Shown here piece by piece: positions 54,521-61,607 of a stretch of 64,000 bases of DNA. The position numbers and the translations under genes were made by a program. This DNA is from Nostoc sp. FACHB-892. Lineage in GTDB: Bacteria; Cyanobacteriota; Cyanobacteriia; Cyanobacteriales; Nostocaceae. The notes beneath the pieces are model-generated. The model ran no database searches. It had not been told where the DNA came from and saw only the letters and a list, made by a program, of their open reading frames with translations. The DNA lies in assembly GCF_014698795.1 (NCBI RefSeq), contig NZ_JACJTR010000001.1:372001-436000 (forward strand), in the 5' to 3' direction. Numbering within the stretch: the stretch's first letter is position 1; each line of letters begins with the position of its first letter.

Positions 54521-54590
54521 ACTCCTAACTCCTAACTCCTAACTCCCCACTCCCCACTCCCCACTCCCCACTCCCCACTCCCCACCCCCC
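54521..54590. repeat. Ten-unit heptamer array directly before devA
   Basis: Three ACTCCTA units, six ACTCCCC units and one degenerate unit run without a break from 54521 to 54590, ending 4 bases before the devA ATG. The copy number is likely to vary between strains. Confidence 0.9.
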
Positions 54591-54594
54591 AAAT

Positions 54595-55287
54595 ATGCTT
54601 CCCGTCATCTCCATTGAGAATCTCGACCACTATTTTGGTCACGCTTCACTCCGTAAGCAAGTTTTATTTAACATCAACTTAGAAATTAACGCCGGTGAAA
54701 TTATTATCATGACTGGACCCTCTGGTTCTGGAAAGACAACCTTGCTAACCTTAGTGGGTGGGTTGCGTTCTGCCCAATCTGGTAGTTTGCGGGTGTTGGG
54801 ACAAGAACTTTGTGGTGCTAGTGCTGAACAACTAGTGCAAGCGCGACGACGTAACGGTTATATTTTCCAAGCACATAACTTACATGGTAGTTTGACGACA
54901 CTCCAAAACGTCAAAATGGCTTTGGAATTGCACAAAAATCTTGGGTTAAAAAAAATGCTAGCTAGGTCAGCCCAAATGCTAGAACAGGTAGGATTAGGAA
55001 ATCATTTGCATTACTATCCTGATGAACTGTCTGGCGGACAAAAACAAAGAGTAGCGATCGCTCGTGCTTTAGTTAGTCATCCTCAAATAATCTTAGCGGA
55101 TGAACCTACCGCCGCCCTTGACAGTCAATCGGGACGAGATGTAGTTAATCTCATGCAAAAACTCGCAAAAGAGCAAGCCTGTACCATTTTGATGGTTACT
55201 CATGACAATCGCATCCTAGACATTGCCGATCGCATTGTTCACATGGAAGATGGCAAACTCAAGTCAAAAGTAAAACTATCAGCTTAG
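54595..55287 (+). CDS. devA: DevA-type ATPase of an ABC exporter
   Basis: The ATPase of the DevBCA-type exporter. The 230-residue protein has Walker A GPSGSGKTTLL near residue 44, the Q-loop in GYIFQAHNLHGSLT, the signature LSGGQKQRVAIARAL near 145, Walker B ILADEPTAALD and the switch His in VTHDNR. It resembles LolD/MacB-type ATPases and is complete. The start is preceded by C-rich heptamers and has no Shine-Dalgarno. The operon order devB-devC-devA and spacing are those of known dev clusters. Confidence 0.93.
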   Translation: MLPVISIENLDHYFGHASLRKQVLFNINLEINAGEIIIMTGPSGSGKTTLLTLVGGLRSAQSGSLRVLGQELCGASAEQLVQARRRNGYIFQAHNLHGSLTTLQNVKMALELHKNLGLKKMLARSAQMLEQVGLGNHLHYYPDELSGGQKQRVAIARALVSHPQIILADEPTAALDSQSGRDVVNLMQKLAKEQACTILMVTHDNRILDIADRIVHMEDGKLKSKVKLSA

Positions 55288-55412
55288 AGTTGTTAAATTC
55301 ATCCCACCCCTAAAAGGGGATGGGATAACACGAAAGACTGTTGACTGTTAACCGCGTCGGGGCGTTTCTCATCCCATCTTTAAAAAAAAGAGTGGGTTTT
55401 CCCGATGCCTTT

Positions 55413-55515
55413 TTATATAAGACTTACGCATCAAGTACGAAATGTAGGGGCAATTCATGAATTGCCCCTGGTAAATCAAGGCTTTCACTGCTTTTTTGCG
55501 TAAGTCCTATTATAA
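55413..55515. mobile_element. MITE-like element with a perfect 22-bp palindrome inside
   Basis: Ends TTATATAAGACTTACGCA and the inverse of TGCGTAAGTCCTATTATAA form near-perfect inverted repeats. The middle holds GGGGCAATTCA/TGAATTGCCCC (55447-55468), an exact 22-bp palindrome. No ORF. It lies 125 bases after the exporter operon. Confidence 0.65.
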
Positions 55516-56023
55516 TTTCACGCCATATCTCAATAAAAATTATTGTATGGCAGGCATCTTGCTCGCCCTATTAAAGTTCCCTCTTACCTCCAAGGCAACA
55601 GACTCGCTGATTCCGTTACACCAACTTTAACTGAATAGTGTAGTTGAGTGTCCAGTTGAACAACTGTCCAGTTGCTTCCAAGATTTCCTTCAAGTACTAT
55701 TATGTAATGGCTATAACCCTTAGAGTTTCTTTTGTTGCCTGACAAATGATACCTACGGTAGGCCACAAGAGCGTTTTTGTGATCAATCTAGTTAAATTTT
55801 AAGATCATTGCCAATGTAGGCTATTAAAATTAATCTCAATTCACTAAATTACAGTTATAAATCATTTCTCCTTGTTTCCTACCCCCTGTGCCTGTTCTAT
55901 CTATAAGCCTCTAGAGGATTTCCCAACATTTATGGTTTTCAACAACATCTATTGCGAACTAGAAACACTAGTAGAAATAAGCTAGTCTATTTTTCAACAC
56001 AAGCAAGGAATTTTTGTAGCTCT
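55516..56023. other. Intergenic region before the M23 peptidase
   Basis: About 500 bases without a convincing gene. A 27-codon frame at 55547 begins MAGILLALLKF but resembles no known small membrane protein. An in-frame extension of the peptidase runs back to a TTG at 55952. Confidence 0.35.
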
Positions 56024-56959
56024 ATGATTATTGACAATAGCGCTAGTAGTTCAAACAAGAAGTTGCTCGATTTTGATGTCAAGAGTTTGACAGCTAATCG
56101 GCGTGCAATAAATGTGTTAAAGGGAATATTTGCTGTTCTTCCCATCACCTTCGCATTGCCTGTAGATGCTTTACAAGTAAAGGTGACTCCAACTAATCCT
56201 AAATTAGGGGATACACTCTCAGTGGAGATTAATCGAGATAATCCCGATAATAGTACAAATCCAACAGTAGCTAGTGGTAATAATACATACCCAGCCTTTG
56301 AAATTGCTCCCAATCAATATCGGGCCTTGATTCCCACAACTCCACTAGAAAAAGCTGGAACCAGAACACTTCGGGTTACAGGGGATGGTCAAGTACGAAA
56401 CTTGGCAGTGAATGTACTTAATCGCAAGTTCCCCGTACAACGCATTACTTTACCACCCGGCAAAGCTGGAGTGGGCGCCACAGAGCATGAACTTAAGCGT
56501 GTGGCAGCTTTCAAGGCATTGCAAACACCAGAAAAATATTGGAATGGAGTATTCTTAAAGCCAAATGCAGGACGAATAAGTACAACCTATGGTGTACGTC
56601 GCTACTATAATGGTACATTTGCAAAGGACTACTATCATCGTGGTCTTGACTACGCTGGTGCAGCTGGTTCATCGGTAATTGCCCCGGCCTCTGGGCGAAT
56701 TGCTTTGGTAGGTAGGGTATCCCAAGGGTTTCGGGTACACGGTAACGTAGTTGGCATTGACCACGGTCAAGGAGTGACCAGTATTTTCATGCACCTGAGT
56801 CGTATTAACGTTAAAGAAGGTGATTTTGTGAAAGCTGGCCAACTAATTGGCACAGTAGGTTCAACAGGTGCTTCCACTGGGCCACATTTACACTGGGGTC
56901 TATATGTAAACGGACAATCTGTTGATCCAACGCCTTGGCGAACCAAGACCGTTAACTAG
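56024..56959 (+). CDS. M23-family peptidase (LytM-type)
   Basis: A 311-residue exported cell-wall peptidase candidate. A hydrophobic signal lies at about 27-50 (GIFAVLPITFALPVDALQ), then a beta-rich domain, then the M23 domain with zinc-ligand motifs HRGLDYA (H and D) and HLHWGLY, plus VIAPASGRIALVG and GQLIGTVGSTGASTGPHLHW. These keep the catalytic set, so it is probably active on peptidoglycan cross-links and could act in septal wall work. The ATG at 56024 is preferred; an in-frame TTG at 55952 would add 24 polar residues. The next gene is 105 bases downstream on the same strand. Confidence 0.88.
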   Translation: MIIDNSASSSNKKLLDFDVKSLTANRRAINVLKGIFAVLPITFALPVDALQVKVTPTNPKLGDTLSVEINRDNPDNSTNPTVASGNNTYPAFEIAPNQYRALIPTTPLEKAGTRTLRVTGDGQVRNLAVNVLNRKFPVQRITLPPGKAGVGATEHELKRVAAFKALQTPEKYWNGVFLKPNAGRISTTYGVRRYYNGTFAKDYYHRGLDYAGAAGSSVIAPASGRIALVGRVSQGFRVHGNVVGIDHGQGVTSIFMHLSRINVKEGDFVKAGQLIGTVGSTGASTGPHLHWGLYVNGQSVDPTPWRTKTVN

Positions 56960-57064
56960 TAGAGACAGAGTTGATCTCGTCTGTGCATAATTTATGTTTT
57001 TTTGCTGATAATTAGGCAAAATAAATTTGATTTATACCGCTCCTACCTTGCTTGGCTAACATAA

Positions 57065-57619
57065 ATGATGATAAGCATTATGAGTATCGAAAAAATTGTA
57101 GAACAAGCTCTCCAGGATGGTTATTTGACGCCAGCAATGGAAGCAGAAGTCGGTAGAATCTGTGACAACGCCTCAGAACTCTCAATTGAAGAGTATATGG
57201 CGCTTGATCGGCTGATGGGGGCACTATTGACTGGTGAGGTAGTGGCGGTACCTCGTAAACAATTTATTAACGTTATGGAAGAATTGGTACTGACGGAAGC
57301 GATCGCACGAGTCGCAGAAATTGAAGCTACCAGTGAAAGCTCTTTAGATGTCGGGGATATTGCTGCTTACGCCCTCAATCGGCTACCACCTCTATATGCT
57401 ACTACAGAAGAAGGTGCTAACTTCCAGCGCCAAACGGCTCAGGCACAACTTCAAGACTTAATTTCTCAGCAAATAAGTGAGGCGATTAATCGTTACCTCG
57501 ATCGACCTAACTTCTTCCCAGAACGACAAGCCTTAGGCAAAAATACTGGCAATGAAGTTGTACGCCAAGTTAGTGCTTTACTCCAAACATACGCACCTAA
57601 CTTTGAGCAAAAATTATAA
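57065..57619 (+). CDS. cdgR: ComFB-domain protein, CdgR-like c-di-GMP receptor candidate
   Basis: A 184-residue soluble protein. A short N-terminal helical extension (about 1-70, ALDRLMGALLTGEV) precedes the ComFB domain (about 75-135) with NVMEELVLTEAIARV and DIAAYALNRLPPLYATTEEG, the latter being the family hallmark. Cyanobacterial ComFB proteins bind cyclic di-GMP; CdgR of Anabaena PCC 7120, which controls cell size, is the closest case I know. The neighbours are also those of a cell-envelope cluster (M23 peptidase upstream, L,D-transpeptidase downstream, sigG near). Assignment to the family is firm; identity as CdgR itself is inferred. Confidence 0.82.
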   Translation: MMISIMSIEKIVEQALQDGYLTPAMEAEVGRICDNASELSIEEYMALDRLMGALLTGEVVAVPRKQFINVMEELVLTEAIARVAEIEATSESSLDVGDIAAYALNRLPPLYATTEEGANFQRQTAQAQLQDLISQQISEAINRYLDRPNFFPERQALGKNTGNEVVRQVSALLQTYAPNFEQKL

Positions 57620-57624
57620 TTTTA

Positions 57625-57682
57625 ATAGTCATTGGTCATTAGTTATTAGTCTAAAACAAATGACTAATGACTAATGACTCTA
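57625..57682. repeat. Inverted heptamer repeats between convergent genes
   Basis: GTCATTGGTCATTAGTTATT (57630-57649) faces TGACTAATGACTAATGAC (57661-57678), so the spacer can fold as a long imperfect hairpin and may end both transcripts. Confidence 0.6.
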
Positions 57683-57685
57683 TAA

Positions 57686-58735
57686 TTAATCACGTACTAA
57701 CACTGTTGTCCCTAAACTTACCTGTTCATACAACAATCGAACATCAGAATTACGCATTCTTAAGCAGCCGTGGGATACAGCCGTTCCTACCAGGTCAATC
57801 TCCGGCGTGCCATGAAAGCCAATTTCATTCCGTCCATCTGACCAAAAACCAATCCATCTGTCTCCCAAGGGACTATCCGTACCAGCCTCAAATACTTTGC
57901 CCGTAATTGGGTGACGCCAGATTGGATAGTGTCGCATATGGAACACTTGAAAAGAACCTGTAGGCGTTTCCCAGCCTTTCTTACCTATAGCGATTGGGTA
58001 GCTGGCTATTACCTCATCTTCTGCGTATACATAGGTGCGGCGATCGCTTAAATCAACCACTACTTGCGTCTTGGCATTCGCCAGCCTATTAGAAGGTACT
58101 TGCTGGGCTGAAGCCTTAGACCATAAAGATTTTGGCCAACTATCCGCAACTGGATTTTGTTTTTCTGCTTGCGCCACCAGCCGCGTCTTAGTTGTTGGTA
58201 GATCCGTTTCAGCTATATTCTTCTTAATGCTTTGGGGCTGAGTTTGAGGCTTAATAGTAGAAGGCTTAAGTGTAGAAGTACTTCGGACAGTTGCTTTAGC
58301 TACATTTTTCTTAATTATTTTCGACTTAGTTTGAGGCTTAATAGTAGAAGGCTTGAGTGTAGAAGTACTTCGGACAGTTGCTTTAACTACATTTTTTTTA
58401 ATTATTTTTGACTTAGTTTGAGGCTTAATAGTAGAAGGCTTAAGTGTAGAAGTACTTCGGACAGTTGAACCTTCGGTGACTTCACTAGAAGGACCAGATG
58501 CACCCAGTGCAATTTCCCCTAAACTTACTTGAGAAAGATTCTTGTAGGTTTCCTCTGGGCGGCTTCCTTTAGGATTGGTTAAAGTCGAATCTCGCCGCAT
58601 CGAAGTAGATGCAGACTTCTCAAGGTACCCTTTCGCCGTAGTAATGCGCCAATGGACAGCTAAAGATAAAAATGCTGTGCCAAAACAGAGCAACATTACC
58701 ATCCGCCCCACAGATTCGTTTCTTACCATTGCCAT
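57686..58735 (-). CDS. L,D-transpeptidase (YkuD) with internal tandem repeats
   Basis: A 349-residue membrane-anchored cell-wall enzyme. One hydrophobic segment (RMVMLLCFGTAFLSLAVHW, about 11-29) anchors it. Residues 91-177 are three 29-residue repeats (TVRSTSTLKPSTIKPQT...), a basic, proline-rich linker. The YkuD domain (about 222-349) has DLSDRRTYVY, GWETPTGSFQVFHM and the catalytic motif SHGCLRM with its active Cys, so it should cross-link or attach proteins to peptidoglycan by 3-3 bonds. It is convergent with the ComFB gene. The ATG at the right end has a likely second start (MVRNESV) two codons in. Confidence 0.92.
   Translation of the reverse strand: MAMVRNESVGRMVMLLCFGTAFLSLAVHWRITTAKGYLEKSASTSMRRDSTLTNPKGSRPEETYKNLSQVSLGEIALGASGPSSEVTEGSTVRSTSTLKPSTIKPQTKSKIIKKNVVKATVRSTSTLKPSTIKPQTKSKIIKKNVAKATVRSTSTLKPSTIKPQTQPQSIKKNIAETDLPTTKTRLVAQAEKQNPVADSWPKSLWSKASAQQVPSNRLANAKTQVVVDLSDRRTYVYAEDEVIASYPIAIGKKGWETPTGSFQVFHMRHYPIWRHPITGKVFEAGTDSPLGDRWIGFWSDGRNEIGFHGTPEIDLVGTAVSHGCLRMRNSDVRLLYEQVSLGTTVLVRD
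58205..58465 (-). repeat. Three 87-bp in-frame tandem repeats
   Basis: Codons 91-177 of the L,D-transpeptidase are three copies of a 29-residue unit; copies 1 and 2 are almost identical in DNA, copy 3 diverges after QTK. A recent duplication is likely and copy number may vary. Confidence 0.9.
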
Positions 58736-59008
58736 TGTTTATTGTTTATCCCTGACATATCCAGCCGAGCAATTGGATGTGTTCATCATCCTATTATCAA
58801 AAATTTATCAATACTTATCATTTCCCTTATAAATCTGCCAATACCTCTGGGCAAACTAAGACTATGCGAATTGTCCCAGCAGCAGACCTCCAAGTGGCCA
58901 ACCTCATTCCTCCAAAGTTCTGGGGGTTGTAAGCCAATAGTTGGACTTTCTGATGGAACCTTTGGAATGTAGCAATCAATCATTAGTGCTGTAGGTGGGA
59001 GAAAAACC

Positions 59009-59158
59009 ATGTTTGAAAAATTATTGCTAGCAGTCACAATTACATTTTCCCTCAATTTATTTTTTAAACTTCGCGTACCAGAGCAACATAATGGTGCTAC
59101 CTACGGGTCACAACCAGAACAACCAGCAACTATTCTAGTAACAAAATCAAAAAAATAA
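59009..59158 (+). CDS. Small putative membrane protein, 49 residues
   Basis: A frame beginning MFEKLLLAVTITFSLNLFFKL, one membrane or signal segment, then a polar tail (PEQHNGATYGSQPEQP...). GGGAGA lies about 6 bases before the ATG, which supports translation. It sits alone in the 790-base spacer between the L,D-transpeptidase and sigG and shares direction with sigG. I do not recognise it. The rest of the spacer (58736-59008 and 59159-59525) shows no gene. Confidence 0.6.
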   Translation: MFEKLLLAVTITFSLNLFFKLRVPEQHNGATYGSQPEQPATILVTKSKK

Positions 59159-59525
59159 ATCACCATTATAATAACCACAGCAACCCAACTTCCAGAAATT
59201 ATTGCCTGAATTTTAAAGGTATCAAGAAGTTAAAATTACAAAATTTTTATCTTCATCCTTATAACCAGATTTAATTATTTTTATCAAGCGTATATACCCA
59301 GTTGCTAAAAGTACTAAAATGTGCATATTGCTGCGCTTTTATTAGTTGATGGTGCAAGGGCAACTATGCCAGCAGTATAAGGAAAAAGTGGCTCTGCTTA
59401 TTGCTATAAATGTATCCAAAATTGTATGCCTCAGTGTTCCAGTCATAAATCCGTCACCTTAGCATGGAACTTCTGTCCCATTAGCAGGTCTAATAGATAG
59501 GGATGATTTAGAGCCAGTATGATCT

Positions 59526-60182
59526 ATGAGTCAGTCGATCTCTGTATCCTGGTCAACGGTTGATGCAAAGTACCCAGAAGCATCAGTGCAAGTTGACAAA
59601 CTCCCTAACCACGATTTAATTTTGCGCTGTCAAGCGGGACTGCGACCAGATCGTGTTGCGTTTGCAGAATTATTACGCCGCTATCAAAGTCAAGTTGATA
59701 GAGTTCTATACCACCTGGCTCCAGATTGGGCTGACAGAGCCGATTTGGCTCAAGAAGTGTGGATTCGAGTTTATCGGAATATTAACCGATTACAAGAACC
59801 TGCTAAATTTCGGGGCTGGTTAAGCCGCATTGCCACCAACTTGTTTTACGATGAGTTGCGGAAACGCAAGCGGGTTATGAGTCCTTTGTCACTGGATGCT
59901 CCTCGCTCCTTAGAGGATGGCGAGATGGATTGGGAAATCGCTGGCGATACTCCCGGACCTGAGGAAGAACTGACAACTAGAGAATTTTACGAACAACTGC
60001 GGGAAGCGATCGCGGATTTACCAGAAGTTTTTCGTACAACTATTGTCCTGAGAGAAATCGAAGGCATGGCATACGAAGAAATTGCCGAAATCACAGGAGT
60101 TTCCTTAGGAACTGTAAAGTCAAGAATAGCCAGAGCTAGATCGAGGCTGCAAGCTCACTTGCAGAATTATCTAGATTCCTAA
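59526..60182 (+). CDS. sigG: ECF sigma factor, SigG type
   Basis: A 218-residue extracytoplasmic-function sigma factor. Region 2 shows FAELLRRYQSQVDRVLYHLA and DLAQEVWIRVYRNINRLQ (about 45-95); region 4 near the C-terminus has LPEVFRTTIVLREIEGMAYEEIAEITGVSLGTVKSRI. The linker between is short (group 4). The sequence and position next to a membrane anti-sigma candidate match cyanobacterial SigG, which responds to envelope stress. In Anabaena PCC 7120 it lies near cdgR, as here. It likely controls its own operon with the gene at 60315. Confidence 0.85.
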   Translation: MSQSISVSWSTVDAKYPEASVQVDKLPNHDLILRCQAGLRPDRVAFAELLRRYQSQVDRVLYHLAPDWADRADLAQEVWIRVYRNINRLQEPAKFRGWLSRIATNLFYDELRKRKRVMSPLSLDAPRSLEDGEMDWEIAGDTPGPEEELTTREFYEQLREAIADLPEVFRTTIVLREIEGMAYEEIAEITGVSLGTVKSRIARARSRLQAHLQNYLDS

Positions 60183-60314
60183 TTTACAGTATCTTGCCTC
60201 TGCTCAATGGGAGAATTTAAGGATTGATTAAGAATTACCAGAATACAGATCGGTTGTGCCCTTAGGAGGAAAATTGGCTAATTTCTCCGAATTTCCCGCC
60301 CAGTTTACCCGTGT

Positions 60315-60950
60315 ATGAATTGGTATAATGTTAAGATGACTACTGATTCTCAGTTTTACGACCGTTCTCCTTTACAACTTCCTCAAGATTTGTCAGATGG
60401 AATGGCCAATCATACCAATGAATCAACGGGTCTTATGGATATGGTGAAGCGCGATCGCTTCGAGTTATTGAGTGCTTACCTTGATGGTGAAGTCACAGCT
60501 TCCGAACGCAGGCAAGTAGAAGAATGGCTGGCAAATGATGCCTCAGTTCAATGCTTGTATGCCCGACTGTTAAAGCTGCGCCAAGGCTTACGGACTCTCC
60601 CAGTGCCCACAGCCCAAGAGTCACCAGAAGCAACAGTTCAGCAAGTATTAACACGTTTACGCCGCCGTTCCCGTTTAAACTGGATGGCGGGAGGTGCAGC
60701 CGTTGCTGCTTGTGTAATCGGTGCAGTATCTGGCTTAATACCTGTTGGTTCTAGAGCGCCGCAACTGGCACAAAGACCACAAATAGAACCCATACAAACC
60801 TCCTCTGCGTCTATAATTCCACCTTCCCCGCTGATGGTGGGACTAAATAACCCGGTAATTGAAATTCCTAAAGCAGCAGTAGCTTCTCCAGAAAATCCAA
60901 TCTATCCGGTACAGCCACAACGCCAGGACTCCAAACAGGAAATAAACTAA
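60315..60950 (+). CDS. Probable membrane anti-sigma factor for SigG
   Basis: A 211-residue protein. A cytoplasmic N-terminus carries an anti-sigma-like helical domain (FELLSAYLDGEVTASERRQVEEWLANDASVQCLYARLLKLRQGL, about 45-90), one membrane helix (WMAGGAAVAACVIGAVSGLIPV, about 120-142) and a proline-rich periplasmic tail. The LDGE...R-V-E-W pattern is typical of zf-HC2 anti-sigma proteins, but the zinc site HxxxCxxC is not kept (only one Cys, in VQCLYARL). A second start, MTTDSQ at 60336, is possible. It follows sigG by 132 bases in the same direction, which supports the pairing. Confidence 0.8.
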   Translation: MNWYNVKMTTDSQFYDRSPLQLPQDLSDGMANHTNESTGLMDMVKRDRFELLSAYLDGEVTASERRQVEEWLANDASVQCLYARLLKLRQGLRTLPVPTAQESPEATVQQVLTRLRRRSRLNWMAGGAAVAACVIGAVSGLIPVGSRAPQLAQRPQIEPIQTSSASIIPPSPLMVGLNNPVIEIPKAAVASPENPIYPVQPQRQDSKQEIN

Positions 60951-60963
60951 TCGCATTAACAGT

Positions 60964-61419
60964 TCACAGATAATAGCTGTACTTTGCGGTTAAACCACAC
61001 CCACTCCACCAGCCATCAGGTTGGAGGAAGCCTTCTAACTGCTCAACTTGCTCTAGAGCCATTAAATAAACCCAAGCCCAACCCAGAGAGGTTGACTCTG
61101 GCTCATAAACCTCAATAGTTTGGCGATTATAGAGATTTTCTGATGGTTGTCTAGTGGGCTGGTAATTTTCCAGCACATCTAGCTCATTTAAAACTCTTGG
61201 GTTGGAAAAAGAGAGTAAATATCCGTAAACTTGGCTATCCCCTAGCGTCATCGCTGGGTAGCCCATTGGCAAAGCAAACAATTTGCCTTGTACAAAGGCT
61301 CTTTTGACATTAACTACTTTGCCAGCACAGTATTTTTTATAGTTAGCTTCACCCGGTTTGAGTGTGCCGTAGACAAAAACCCGCACTAAATCAGAAAATT
61401 TTATATTTGATTCAACCAT
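60964..61419 (-). CDS. Gamma-glutamylcyclotransferase-like (AIG2/GGCT fold) protein
   Basis: A 151-residue soluble protein of the GGCT fold. The opening VFVYGTLKPGEANYKKY holds the substrate-binding YGTLxxG loop; GKLFALPMGYPAM and VYGYLLSF follow, and the acidic residue expected at the active site is likely E in NELDVLENY. Members break gamma-glutamyl amides or have unknown substrates. A link to glutathione turnover is possible but unproven. It is convergent with the sigG operon and divergent from leuS. Confidence 0.85.
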   Translation of the reverse strand: MVESNIKFSDLVRVFVYGTLKPGEANYKKYCAGKVVNVKRAFVQGKLFALPMGYPAMTLGDSQVYGYLLSFSNPRVLNELDVLENYQPTRQPSENLYNRQTIEVYEPESTSLGWAWVYLMALEQVEQLEGFLQPDGWWSGCGLTAKYSYYL

Positions 61420-61523
61420 TTAAACCTTCATCAAATGACTCTTGCTATACCTGAAAGGGTTGCAGTTTGGGCATAATTCAAGCTGCTCCTTAATCGCACT
61501 TATATATAAATCTGTGAGTAGTT

Positions 61524-61565
61524 GACCTACAATATAGGTTGACATATTGGGTTAACCCAATATGT
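61524..61565. promoter_or_regulatory. Two inverted repeats upstream of leuS, including a 24-bp perfect palindrome
   Basis: ACATATTGGGTT/AACCCAATATGT at 61542-61565 is exact over 24 bases. Just before it, ACCTACAATATAGGT (61524-61538) is a shorter palindrome. They lie 43 bases before the leuS GTG, in its leader or promoter, and suit an operator or RNA hairpin. Confidence 0.55.
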
Positions 61566-61607
61566 ATGGAGGCAAATAGAATTACAGACCCAGTAGGAGA
61601 ATTTTTA

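Noticed and set aside
55547..55630. 27-codon frame MAGILLALLKF... as a small thylakoid protein
   Set aside because: It does not match PetN, PetL, PetG or Psb small subunits that I know, and lacks a ribosome site.
58786..59055. 89-codon minus-strand frame between the L,D-transpeptidase and sigG
   Set aside because: Overlaps the better-supported small membrane gene; no ribosome site or domain.
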